From contig CACJCK010000010.1 in NCBI GenBank assembly GCA_902591865.1, positions 1 through 45,349 on the forward strand: a DNA stretch of 45,349 nucleotides, written 5' to 3'. Below, one piece after another: positions 35,976 through 44,414 of this stretch. The translations under genes were made by a program, and so were the position numbers. Below the pieces are notes generated by a model. The model did no database searches and was not told the DNA's origin. It saw nothing but the letters and a program-made list of their open reading frames with translations. Within the stretch, counting starts at the first letter, position 1. Each line of letters begins with the position of its first letter. This stretch comes from an uncultured Prochlorococcus sp. (GTDB lineage Bacteria > Cyanobacteriota > Cyanobacteriia > PCC-6307 > Cyanobiaceae).

Positions 35976-37051
35976 TGTATATTAATCAACAAAAAAAAAA
36001 GCTCGAAGTAAATTATTATCGATTTTTTTTCTGGATAAAAACAAAAACATGGAATGTGTTTTCAAAAAAAGTTACTACTTATAGTAAAACCCAACAATTT
36101 TTCTGGAAATTATATATATCCATAATTTTTGTTTACTATATTTTAGTAAAATTTAGTCTTTATTTCTTTAATAGCGATTTAGGGAAGATTTATGGATATG
36201 GGTTTCTTTTCAGATGCCTAAATACATTTAATAAATTCTTATCAGCAAGCGAATATATGCAAAAGATAAGAAAATTATTAAAAGAAAATATTCATTTAAA
36301 AAAATATTTAAATGAATATTTATTAAATGAGATATCTTTTTATGATCCCTCAAAATTAATTCAAATTAAAAGAAAAAATATAAATGACAAGAATCATAAT
36401 GAAGAATTTTTTAGATCTTTAACTAAAAATAAAAGTATCTTAATTATAGGTTCTGCCCCACAAGAATTAAATGAAGAAATAAAAACTAAAATAGAAAATC
36501 ATGATTTCATTTTGGTTTTTAATCCAAGAAATTTAACGAAAGTTGAAAAGATTATTCCAAAAAGAAAACAAATAGCTTTTTATAGAGGGGAATATTCAAA
36601 ATACTTAAAAAAAAGTAATTTAAATAACAATATATTTTGTATTTTTAAAGTTAAAAAAACTAAGGAAATATTTGAAAATTATGTTAAAAGCAGAATGATA
36701 ATAAGACCTCTTAATAAAGATAGGATGGGACAAACAAATGGGGTTCAAGATGTTATTTTTGATTTACTTAATTGGGAATTCTCACTTATAGAAGTAATTT
36801 GCTGCGACTTGTTATTGACTAGAGGAAATAGTAAAGGCTATAGAAAAAAATCAGAAGGGTTAATTTTTTATCCATCTACCTTTTATTCACATCCTCCCGA
36901 ACTTCAATTCTCATTTTTAAAAAAATTAAAAAATTCTTATCCTAATAGATTAACTTTTGATGAAAAGTTAGAAAACATCCTTAAAGGTGGTCTCATTAGT
37001 TATCTAAAGGAAATGGAGACTTTATCAAGAAATCATAAAATTCCCAAATAG
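35975..37051 (+). CDS. Sialyltransferase-like protein (GT29/GT42-type motif), tentative
   Basis: A 358-residue protein with a hydrophobic segment near residues 45-65, possibly a membrane anchor. ILIIGSAPQELNEEI followed by NHDFILVFNPRN resembles sialylmotif L of sialyltransferases (VxGxGP then D.V.R.N). Further on are MGQTNGVQDVIFDLL, YSHPPELQFSFLKKL and ILKGGLISYLKEM. It is translationally coupled to the polysialyltransferase-like gene, supporting use of CMP-ulosonates. I cannot exclude an unrelated LPS family. A perfect 15-bp inverted repeat lies inside this gene. Confidence 0.42.
   Translation: MYINQQKKKLEVNYYRFFFWIKTKTWNVFSKKVTTYSKTQQFFWKLYISIIFVYYILVKFSLYFFNSDLGKIYGYGFLFRCLNTFNKFLSASEYMQKIRKLLKENIHLKKYLNEYLLNEISFYDPSKLIQIKRKNINDKNHNEEFFRSLTKNKSILIIGSAPQELNEEIKTKIENHDFILVFNPRNLTKVEKIIPKRKQIAFYRGEYSKYLKKSNLNNNIFCIFKVKKTKEIFENYVKSRMIIRPLNKDRMGQTNGVQDVIFDLLNWEFSLIEVICCDLLLTRGNSKGYRKKSEGLIFYPSTFYSHPPELQFSFLKKLKNSYPNRLTFDEKLENILKGGLISYLKEMETLSRNHKIPK
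36286..36321. repeat. Perfect 15-bp inverted repeat with 6-nt loop inside a CDS
   Basis: Arms are AAATATTCATTTAAA (36286-36300) and TTTAAATGAATATTT (36307-36321). The repeat encodes ordinary-looking residues of the sialyltransferase-like gene. Its perfection is unusual, although A/T richness raises the chance expectation. Confidence 0.8.
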
Positions 37052-37133
37052 AATATTTATTTTTTTATTATTGATAATATTATAAAAAAAGTTAAGTTAT
37101 TTGAGTCAATACTCGAATAAATTCAAAGATGAC

Positions 37134-37158
37134 AGCTTTTAAAAAAGCTAGTTTTTTT
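37134..37158 (+). terminator. Rho-independent terminator before the WbpL-like gene
   Basis: AGCTTT (37134-37139) pairs with AAAGCT (37144-37149) around a short A-rich loop, followed by AG and seven Ts (37152-37158). It lies about 80 nt after the sialyltransferase-like gene and 51 nt before the next start. Confidence 0.65.
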
Positions 37159-37209
37159 AAAAAAGTAAAGTTTTCCCCAACAAGGCCAATTAAATAATTC
37201 AATAATAAA

Positions 37210-38166
37210 ATGCCGCAAATTTTTATATACCTAATAACTTCATTACTTATTAGTCATATTTTTTTAACTTTTACATTTCCATATTTAAAAAAAAACAATC
37301 TTGATATACCTAATAAAAGATCCTCTCATATCGAGCCAAAACCAAAGAGTGGAGGTATTTCATTTGTTTTAACTTCAATAATTGGTGCATTTTTAGACTA
37401 TTTTATAAATGGTTTTAATTTTTCAATTTATTCAATATTAATTTGCTTTCCGTTAGCGATAATGGGCTTTATAGATGATAAATATAATATTAAGGTTAAT
37501 TTTAGATTTGGTTTTCAGATTTTTACAGGGATTTTGATTTTAAAATCATTTATAAATAACAATAACGACACAAGAATAATACTTATTCCATTGATATTAA
37601 TAACCATAATATCAATAATAAATTTTGTGAATTTCATGGATGGAGTAGATGGTATGGTTGCAGGATGCATGATTATTAGTATCGCTACTCAGAATTTAAG
37701 ACTAAATAGTAACTTGTCTATTTGGTTTTTAGTAGGAGGATTAATTGGATTTCTTTTTTGGAACTGGAATCCAGCTAAAATATTTATGGGTGATACTGGA
37801 AGCACATTCCTAGGAGCTATATTTGCAGCTCTTGCCTTAAATCAAGAATCTTTATATCAATCTTTCTTTTCAATGTTTTTAGCTTTCCCTATATTGAGCG
37901 ATGCATTTTTCTGCGTAATAATAAGATATAAAAACAAACAAAATATTTTCCAACCCCATAAGTCGCATCTTTACCAAAGACTTCATCAATCCGGATGGCC
38001 ACACTATAAAGTATCTTTATTATATATTTCAGGAACTTTACTATGTTCAATTTCTTATTTAATATTAGGTGTTAAAGGATTAATATTGATTACAATTATA
38101 GAGTTTTGCATTGGAATCTTCTTAGATAAGTATTATGCCAAATCATTTGCAAAATCAATCAATTAA
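37210..38166 (+). CDS. Polyprenyl-phosphate HexNAc-1-phosphate transferase (WbpL/WecA/MraY-like)
   Basis: A 318-residue polytopic PNPT-family enzyme. Motifs are DIPNKRSSHIEPKPKSGG, GFIDDKYN (acidic metal motif), NFVNFMDGVDGM, NWNPAKIFMGDTGSTFLG and QPHKSHLYQRL. The RSSH-PxPxxGG and HKSH segments match WbpL-like enzymes more than WecA of enterobacteria. It starts a glycan by linking a UDP-N-acetylhexosamine derivative to undecaprenyl phosphate. The adjacent WbpM-like dehydratase makes such UDP sugars, the same pairing as in Pseudomonas B-band O-antigen clusters. Confidence 0.9.
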   Translation: MPQIFIYLITSLLISHIFLTFTFPYLKKNNLDIPNKRSSHIEPKPKSGGISFVLTSIIGAFLDYFINGFNFSIYSILICFPLAIMGFIDDKYNIKVNFRFGFQIFTGILILKSFINNNNDTRIILIPLILITIISIINFVNFMDGVDGMVAGCMIISIATQNLRLNSNLSIWFLVGGLIGFLFWNWNPAKIFMGDTGSTFLGAIFAALALNQESLYQSFFSMFLAFPILSDAFFCVIIRYKNKQNIFQPHKSHLYQRLHQSGWPHYKVSLLYISGTLLCSISYLILGVKGLILITIIEFCIGIFLDKYYAKSFAKSIN

Positions 38167-38183
38167 ATATTAAAGTTTAAATA

Positions 38184-40076
38184 GTGCTTAAAACTAGATA
38201 TTCAAAATTAGCTACAAATTTTGCGTTAGATATATTCTATAAAAGAAGGATTTTAAGAAGAATTTCTTTAGTAATTATTGATATAATTATTATCCTATTT
38301 TGTAATTTTTTTATTTATTGGAACAGTAAAAACTTCGCTCTTAGTAATTCTTTTAATCTATCTATTTTTCTTATTTCACTAGGAATTCCTATTTATCTTT
38401 TTACTGAACAATATAAGGGCTTAACAAAGTTTTTAAATAGCTTTGAAATGTATAAGATCATTATTAGAAATTTATTTTTATTTTTATTGATATTTCTGAT
38501 AAGTTTATTTGATTTTGTTGAATTACCAGCTACAAGATATATTTTCCAAATTCTATTAAGTATTTCTGGCTTAAGTTGTTTAACAAAACTGATTATTAGA
38601 GATCTATTAATAAATTTATCTAAATCAAAAGAAAATAAAGAAAAAACCATTGCAATCTATGGAGCCAATCTTTACGGAGCTCAACTTGAAAGAATTCTTA
38701 GACGAGAAAATTCTTATAAAATTCTTAATTTCTTTGATGATAATAAGCAGTTATTTGGGAGAAATTTAAATGGACTCCCAATATTCTCTTTAAAAGAAGT
38801 TGCAAAATATAAAGATCAAATAGATCAAGTATTTATTTGCGTACCTTCAATAGAACGAAGTTATTTGAGAAAAGTTTTTGATATTTTTCGTGATAATAAT
38901 TTACCTGTATTACAGATACCTTCACTAAAAGATTTAACGGAAAATGATTTAAAAATATCCCATTTAAAACAAATTGAAATTGAAGATATTATTGGGAGGG
39001 ATATCGCCAAGCAAAATACAGAATTACTTTCTAATGCAATAAAAGGCACAGTTGTACTTATAACAGGAGCAGGAGGATCTATTGGTTCGGAAATTTGCAA
39101 TCAAATTCTTCATTTAAAGCCTAAGGAATTAATTTTATTAGATTCAAGTGAGCCAAATTTATATCAAATAGAAAAAACCATATCAAAAATGAATATTAAA
39201 GAAACTATAATCACAACAATTTTAGGTTCTGCATGCGATAAAAATCATATGCGAAGGATATTTTCATCAAACAAAATTGATATTGTTTTCCACGCTGCTG
39301 CTTATAAGCATGTGCCTTTGGTAGAAAAAAATCCTTTAGTAGGAATTTACAATAATGTTGTATCAACTAGATTAATTTGTTCTCTAGTTCTGGAGTTTAG
39401 GGCAAAAAAATTTATATTAATCTCTACAGATAAAGCAGTAAGACCTACTAATATTATGGGCGCCTCAAAAAGACTATCAGAATTAGTAGTTCAGGCCTTT
39501 TCACAGGTCAGTGAGAACCAAGTTGACCAAAATAGAACTTGTTTTTGTATGGTTAGATTTGGAAACGTTCTTGGATCTTCCGGTTCAGTTGTTCCGCTTT
39601 TTAAAGAACAAATCGCCAATGGTGGTCCAATCACAATTACTCATGAAAAAGTAGTTAGATATTTTATGACCATATCAGAAGCTAGTAACCTTGTCTTACA
39701 AGCATCAGTAATAGCTAAAGGTGGAGATGTTCTTCTTTTGGATATGGGCGAACCGACTTTAATTAAAGACTTAGCTAAAAGGATGATCCATTCAAGTGGA
39801 CTATCAATTAAAACTCAAAAAAACCCTAAAGGTGATATCGAAATAAAATATATTGGTTTACGACCTGGGGAAAAACTTTTTGAAGAACTCCTGATAAATG
39901 CCAAATCTTTTAAAACAGAAAACCCATTAATTTACAGAGCCGTTGAGGAATCGTTTCCCCCATCAAAAATTTTTCCAGGATTAGATAAGCTGGAAAGATA
40001 TTTAGCAAGCCAAGATATAGAGAAAACATTAAATTTACTAAATTATTTTGTCCCTGAATGGGTAAGAAAGAAATAA
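38184..40076 (+). CDS. UDP-GlcNAc 4,6-dehydratase, membrane-bound (WbpM/CapD-like)
   Basis: A 630-residue protein with a GTG start. Four hydrophobic segments occupy about residues 28-145. Then come a CoA-binding-like Rossmann domain (AIYGANLYGAQLERIL) and a catalytic SDR domain from about residue 290 (LITGAGGSIGSEI, HAAAYKHVPLVEKNP, STDKAVRPTNIMGASKR, RFGNVLGSSGSVVP, YFMTISEA). As in other large WbpM homologues, Met replaces the Tyr of YxxxK (MGASK). It makes UDP-4-keto-6-deoxy-HexNAc, precursor of QuiNAc, FucNAc or bacillosamine. It lies 17 nt after the WbpL-like gene. Confidence 0.92.
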   Translation: MLKTRYSKLATNFALDIFYKRRILRRISLVIIDIIIILFCNFFIYWNSKNFALSNSFNLSIFLISLGIPIYLFTEQYKGLTKFLNSFEMYKIIIRNLFLFLLIFLISLFDFVELPATRYIFQILLSISGLSCLTKLIIRDLLINLSKSKENKEKTIAIYGANLYGAQLERILRRENSYKILNFFDDNKQLFGRNLNGLPIFSLKEVAKYKDQIDQVFICVPSIERSYLRKVFDIFRDNNLPVLQIPSLKDLTENDLKISHLKQIEIEDIIGRDIAKQNTELLSNAIKGTVVLITGAGGSIGSEICNQILHLKPKELILLDSSEPNLYQIEKTISKMNIKETIITTILGSACDKNHMRRIFSSNKIDIVFHAAAYKHVPLVEKNPLVGIYNNVVSTRLICSLVLEFRAKKFILISTDKAVRPTNIMGASKRLSELVVQAFSQVSENQVDQNRTCFCMVRFGNVLGSSGSVVPLFKEQIANGGPITITHEKVVRYFMTISEASNLVLQASVIAKGGDVLLLDMGEPTLIKDLAKRMIHSSGLSIKTQKNPKGDIEIKYIGLRPGEKLFEELLINAKSFKTENPLIYRAVEESFPPSKIFPGLDKLERYLASQDIEKTLNLLNYFVPEWVRKK

Positions 40077-40993
40077 TGACTATCCTAGCTAAAATTTTTA
40101 TTGAACTTTTTCCATGTTTAATCATTGGCTATACCATTGGGAAACATTCTCCTAAATTATCAAAATTTATAAGCAAGCCCTTAATTAATTATGGTGCTCC
40201 AATAAGTATTGCTGGCATACTTTTAGGAGTTGGAATTGAATGGCAATTAATAAAATCATCAATATTTGCTGTAATTTTGATGACAACTACTTTTGTTTTG
40301 ATAATTATAACTCCAAAATTTTCAAAAATGATGAACGATAACGCTATCAAATTGAGTTGCTCTGTTTCTAATACTGCCTATTTTGGTATACCAATTGCAC
40401 TTGCTCTGTTACCTAAAGAATCTATAAATTCAACAATAGGTTTTGACTTAGGCTCTACACTTCTTACTTGGACTATTGGACCTTTTATAATTTCTCAAAA
40501 TAATATTATTAATTATAATAAAATCTCAAATAATGTATTTAAAATTTTTTCTAGTCCAGCCATGAAAGGTTGTTTTTTATATTTTTTAATTATTTGGACC
40601 CCATACAGCAAAATGATTTCTGAATTTATTTGGTTACCTTCTAAGATAATTCTTTTATTCTCATTGGGTCTAGTAGGAATGATTTTAAGTTCAACTAATT
40701 TTAATTTTAAATCTAATCAATTCTTGAAAGATATAAACTTTCCGCTTTTAATAAAATTATTTTTAATGCCAATAATTGCATTATTACTTTCGTTATTTTT
40801 TAACTTTAACCATTATGAAATAAAAGCTCTTGTTATTCAATCAGCAGGGCCTTCCGCAATATCAGTATTATTAATTTCTCAAGCAGAGGGAATAAAAAGC
40901 TCTTTACTAACAAAACAAATTTTAATTAGCACTTTATTATCAATATTTACTATTCCTTTTACCTTAATTTTTTTAAATCAGATTTTGACATGA
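40076..40993 (+). CDS. AEC-family (auxin efflux carrier-type) membrane transporter
   Basis: A 305-residue integral membrane protein starting at the ATG at 40076, which overlaps the dehydratase stop by one base (TAATG); a start at 40058 is rejected. About ten hydrophobic segments are present. SNTAYFGIPIALALLP and the C-terminal QSAGPSAISVLLISQAEG resemble the paired conserved regions of AEC permeases, which carry small organic anions. It is an unexpected member of a glycan operon; the substrate is unknown. Confidence 0.78.
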   Translation: MTILAKIFIELFPCLIIGYTIGKHSPKLSKFISKPLINYGAPISIAGILLGVGIEWQLIKSSIFAVILMTTTFVLIIITPKFSKMMNDNAIKLSCSVSNTAYFGIPIALALLPKESINSTIGFDLGSTLLTWTIGPFIISQNNIINYNKISNNVFKIFSSPAMKGCFLYFLIIWTPYSKMISEFIWLPSKIILLFSLGLVGMILSSTNFNFKSNQFLKDINFPLLIKLFLMPIIALLLSLFFNFNHYEIKALVIQSAGPSAISVLLISQAEGIKSSLLTKQILISTLLSIFTIPFTLIFLNQILT

Positions 40994-41050
40994 ATTCTTA
41001 AAAGTATTATTTACAAAAAAAATTAAATTCTTGATTAACAAATATAAAAA

Positions 41051-41224
41051 TTTAAAAATGATATTCAATTATTAATTCTAACTATAGCCAAAGATAATAT
41101 TTTAAAGCTTAAAAGATTTCTAATTTTAGGACCGATTTTATTACTAAAACTATTTTCAGATTCAAAAAAAACAAAAATATTTAATAAAAGTATTCTTTAC
41201 TATTTTCTTGCCTTATATCTTTGA
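41051..41224 (+). pseudogene. Possible C-terminal remnant of a membrane-associated protein
   Basis: A start-less open stretch of 57 codons, bounded by stops, reads like natural protein (for example TIAKDNILKLKRFLILGPIL and a tail ending YYFLALYL). It follows an in-frame stop and has no ATG. It could be a decayed glycosyltransferase tail or a chance A/T-rich frame. Confidence 0.25.
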
Positions 41225-41376
41225 AACAATATCGAACTATAAATATTTTCTAGAAGTTAATTTATCAACTTCCAAATCGCCTTAAAGAACTAATTCTATT
41301 AGCATTTTATTTATAAATAATAGTAAACTTCAAATTATTTAGTTTTATTCTTATTTAATTAATTACCAACAGTAAA

Positions 41377-41400
41377 CAAATTCTTATTAAAAAGAATTTG
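41377..41400. terminator. Hairpin between convergent genes, probable terminator
   Basis: A perfect 9-bp stem, CAAATTCTT (41377-41385) and AAGAATTTG (41392-41400), has a 6-nt loop. A T-rich tract follows on the plus strand at 41411-41417. It lies 42 nt beyond the stop of the minus-strand glycosyltransferase and could serve either direction, with weaker U-tract support on the minus strand. Confidence 0.45.
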
Positions 41401-41441
41401 TAGATTATTTATTTTTTAATAAAATAATTAAAATATGTTAA

Positions 41442-42554
41442 CTATATTCTAGAATTTAATTTAATAATTTTTTCGTAAAAATTACCATTAGGAATAATTA
41501 TTACAAGTTCAAAGTTAAAGAAAAGAGAACGAGAAATAAATTCTTTGAATTCAGTGTAAAATTCTATTATTTTATTTGGAAGATCATAATTTTTAATTGA
41601 TATATCATTTAATACATAAATAACATTGTTCTTCTCAAGAAAATCAAAAGACGGGTAATGCAGAGTTATATAAGCTTTTTTATTTAACATTGCTTCAAAA
41701 AACTTATTTGGTAAGGTATATTTAATTCTCGGATTCTTATCCTCAAATTGACCAAATAAAGCACATGAATTCTCAATAAGTAATGAAAGGTTTTCATTCG
41801 ATAAATATTCACTAATATAAATTATATTATTTTTTTTATTTTTTCTTAATTCGTTTAGCAACTTATTGTAAAGAGGTCCATCTCCAAGAATAAAAAAAGG
41901 GATATTTGTATTATTTATATTAGAAAATTCTATAAAATATTTTGCTAGTTTAACTATTCCTGATTCATCATTAAATTTACCACGAAAAAGAAAATAATCA
42001 ATATTTAATAGATTTATTTTATTTTTGGAATTAAAAAATTTATATTCGTTAATTAAACTCTTTTTATTAATATATCTTTCTGGGTTTACTTCACCCTTAA
42101 AAACATAAAAAGTCTTATATTTTTTTTTATACAAGTTTAATAATTTATATTTTTCAAAACGTCTTATTTGCGCATCACTTTCAAATAGTATTTGGTCAGA
42201 TACAATAATAGAAATTAAGTCTGATATCAAATATAAAATTTTCCTAATAAGGTTTAACTCCTTAATATCAAATGCAAAGTAACCAATATCTTTAATTAAA
42301 TAGGATCTAGGGAAAACTAGCTTGATAATTAAGGTTACAAAAATACTATTATTGCCCACTATAAATTTTTCCTTTTTAAAGGAATTACTCTTTAATTGAA
42401 TTAACTGAAAAAATAAATCTATTAATTTGCTAATAGGTCTTTTATTTCTAGAGTAAAAGAAAATAACTTTATGATTTTTAAAATGGGTATATAGAGAATT
42501 TTGTCTAGGGGATAATATTTTTGAAAGAGAAATAAATTTATAATCGGAATTCAT
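41442..42554 (-). CDS. GT4-like glycosyltransferase (GT-B fold)
   Basis: A 370-residue protein. The C-terminal half has FRGKFNDESGIVKLAKYF, IPFFILGDGPLYNKLLNEL, YLSNENLSLLIENSCALFG and RIKYTLPNKFFEAMLNKKAY, the order of motifs in GT group 1 enzymes. The usual E-x7-E is reduced to a PNKFFEAM element. The N-terminal half is basic and divergent. It is alone on the minus strand, flanked on both sides by several hundred bases of apparently decayed sequence. Donor and acceptor are unknown. Confidence 0.7.
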   Translation of the reverse strand: MNSDYKFISLSKILSPRQNSLYTHFKNHKVIFFYSRNKRPISKLIDLFFQLIQLKSNSFKKEKFIVGNNSIFVTLIIKLVFPRSYLIKDIGYFAFDIKELNLIRKILYLISDLISIIVSDQILFESDAQIRRFEKYKLLNLYKKKYKTFYVFKGEVNPERYINKKSLINEYKFFNSKNKINLLNIDYFLFRGKFNDESGIVKLAKYFIEFSNINNTNIPFFILGDGPLYNKLLNELRKNKKNNIIYISEYLSNENLSLLIENSCALFGQFEDKNPRIKYTLPNKFFEAMLNKKAYITLHYPSFDFLEKNNVIYVLNDISIKNYDLPNKIIEFYTEFKEFISRSLFFNFELVIIIPNGNFYEKIIKLNSRI

Positions 42555-42600
42555 TTATTTAATAAAAATTAACGATCTCTATTATTCATAGCTTTTTCAT

Positions 42601-42644
42601 TAATGTAATATGAATCAGCGGTGAATTTTACAATTATTACATTA
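42601..42644. repeat. 10-bp inverted repeat upstream of the minus-strand glycosyltransferase
   Basis: TAATGTAATA (42601-42610) and TATTACATTA (42635-42644) are perfect complements separated by 24 nt, about 50 nt upstream of the ATG at 42554. It could be an operator for the minus-strand gene or chance. Confidence 0.4.
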
Positions 42645-42673
42645 GTTGATTTAAAAGCAGATTTGGTCGATAA

Positions 42674-42823
42674 GAAATTATTTATACATATTTAAATAGC
42701 CTTTACAAAAGTAAAAACCTTCTAATAATAAGCAGAGAAAAATCTTGGAATGACTTATATCTAAAGGCAATACTTCAAGGTATCATCATGCCTTTAATCT
42801 GGCGGAAACTTTCTTTACTTTAA
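42674..42823 (+). pseudogene. Possible C-terminal gene remnant
   Basis: A start-less 49-codon frame between stops reads like natural protein, including SREKSWNDLYLKAILQGI and a tail MPLIWRKLSLL. Two Trp codons and mixed codon use make it less like random A/T sequence. Family unknown; it may be the tail of a lost glycosyltransferase gene. Confidence 0.25.
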
Positions 42824-43118
42824 TAAATCTAATTACAAACTTATCTTTAATTCATTATTTTAGTTTTTAAATATTGATCTTAAGAAGGACAATTAACACT
42901 ATAAGACAAAAAATCTAATCTAATCTAATTTAATATTCACTACATCAAATATTCTTCTAATTTCTTTCTTTTAATTAAGTGTAAATTTCTAAAATTTATC
43001 TTGACTGATATCCTATCTTTCAATCTCTCCTTGTTAGTAATTAAGTAGATTCATTTTCGTTAAAAATATTATATTTACTTTATGTAACTACTAATCTTTG
43101 CAGTTTATGTTTTTTTGT

Positions 43119-43917
43119 TTAGTCCCAATCTACATTACCAATTGATGTAAATGGATTTTTTAAAAAATCAGCAATTTCGGCGAAGGTTTCATTGTCAAAC
43201 TTTTTCTTACAATATTTATGATTCTCACCATGTCTTTCTCTGCATTTTTCATAATAACTTCCAGTAACCCCTTTTTCGCTCCGTTTTTCCTTTTCTTTTT
43301 CGTTCGGATTATTTACTCCTTCTGAAGATTTTTTCATTGAACTTTCAAGTGCAAGTTCAGCACAAATCAAGAAATCTATACCCATCGTAAGACCAGGATT
43401 CATAGATTTTGTTTCCCATTTAAGTTTCGGCTTAAAAATATTTCTTCTATTTTGCCATTTTGTAACTTTCCAATATGTGAAGCCATCAGAATATTTCAAT
43501 TTAAACAAAGTATCTCCAGTTACAATCTCGAGAATTTTAAATTCACCGAGAGTATTTTTTGTACCTAAACTCTCAATTCCCTCATCACATTTATTATTAA
43601 ATCTTGTAAGTGATTTTTCGTAACTTTTATTTTTACTATTTTTTTTCTCCTCCAACCCATGCATTTTTTTCTTTATATCTTTTCTTCATTTTTTCGCTAG
43701 GTTTTTGCCAAACACCCCATCCTTTCCCTATTTTCTCTCTCTCCTCATAATTATCATGTCTTACAAGAAAGAACTCAACACGCTTGGAGCCATTACCATA
43801 TTCGTAAGTTAGCACTTTATTTTTCCATCCTTTGTCTAGAGCAAATGCATCAACTGTATAGAAACAAGTAAAAGGTAAAAGAGCAGTGAAAAATGCAATA
43901 GATTTATTTTTAAACAT
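43119..43917 (-). pseudogene. Secreted hypothetical protein split by a frameshift in an A8 run
   Basis: Two overlapping minus-strand frames appear to be one gene. The 5' part (43917-43636, 93 residues) has a signal peptide with likely cleavage after VDAFA, then GWKNKVLTYEYGNGSKRVEF. It stops just after a run of eight As (near 43637-43644). The 3' part (43664-43119, 181 residues) has no ribosome site, and its first codons only overlap the 5' part. Removing one A would join them into a single protein of about 265 residues. The C-terminal region is highly charged, with EKEKEKRSEKG and CRERHGENHKYCKKKF. Function is unknown. It may be a sequencing error, a true pseudogene, or slippage-controlled. 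Confidence 0.6.
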
Positions 43918-44414
43918 TAATATTAATTACTTAGGAAATTTTTCCATGCAATAGACTTAATTCAAATACATTAGGAAAATAGTAATACTTTTTTAAAAAT
44001 ATTCAAATTTTTAAATATTATTATGGTATTAAAAATCTCTTCACAAAAAAAACTAATTGTCCTTTCTCCACCCAATATTAGTTAGCAGAGTACTTCTGCC
44101 GTTTTCATCATTTCTATCTATTTGCATAACCATCTTGCCACGAACTTCCCTTCCTCTTAAATTCCAATCTTTTCCGTAATCGCCGCGAATATCGGCTGTA
44201 CACGCAGAAATGCCCAACACTATTTCTTTATGATTAGTCGGAATAAATTTGTTTTGGGAAAAGCTTGTATTTTTCTCTAAAGTAAAAAGTATTTTTAATC
44301 TTTAGGCTATTGCATTGGTAAGTTAGGTCAATAAATTTTATTTAATTATGTAGAAAAGACAAAGAAAATTAATAAGATAAAGTATAGTTTTATCAAATTC
44401 TAAAATTTTATCTT
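43918..44414. other. 497-nt gap containing a short minus-strand coding remnant
   Basis: Apart from the 44053-44301 frame (separate entry), the stretch is A/T-rich. It should hold the promoter of the minus-strand secreted gene and that of the plus-strand methyltransferase; TATAGT just upstream of 44400 is a possible -10 for the latter. Confidence 0.45.
44053..44301 (-). pseudogene. Short coding remnant or small gene with unusually high G+C
   Basis: A minus-strand frame ending with the stop at 44053-44055 is open for 82 codons and reads as real protein: EIVLGISACTADIRGDYGK, WNLRGREVRGKMVMQIDR and STLLTNIGWRKDN. Codons such as CGC, GGC and GCG make it richer in G+C than its surroundings. There is no ATG before the conserved-looking part. 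A GTG at 44220 would give a 55-residue protein; otherwise it is the 3' end of a lost gene. Family not recognised. Confidence 0.45.

Larger units (their letters stand above)
40994..41441. other. 448-nt A/T-rich stretch without intact gene
   Basis: It separates the plus-strand AEC gene from a convergent minus-strand glycosyltransferase. It holds a hairpin at 41377-41400 and a possible coding remnant at 41051-41224, listed separately. Nothing else was recognised. Confidence 0.5.
42555..43118. other. 564-nt stretch without intact gene
   Basis: It lies upstream of the minus-strand glycosyltransferase and downstream of the frameshifted secreted protein. It contains a 10-bp inverted repeat (42601-42644), three tandem TCTAA units (42914-42928) and a possible coding remnant at 42674-42823. 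Confidence 0.5.

Noticed and set aside
42914-42928. Tandem TCTAA units as a repeat array
   Set aside because: Only three short copies occur, with no spacer pattern; this is not a CRISPR or meaningful satellite.
43630-43650. Programmed -1 frameshift on the A8 run
   Set aside because: The downstream frame is +1 (or -2) relative to the upstream one, so a classical -1 slippery-site shift would not join the halves.
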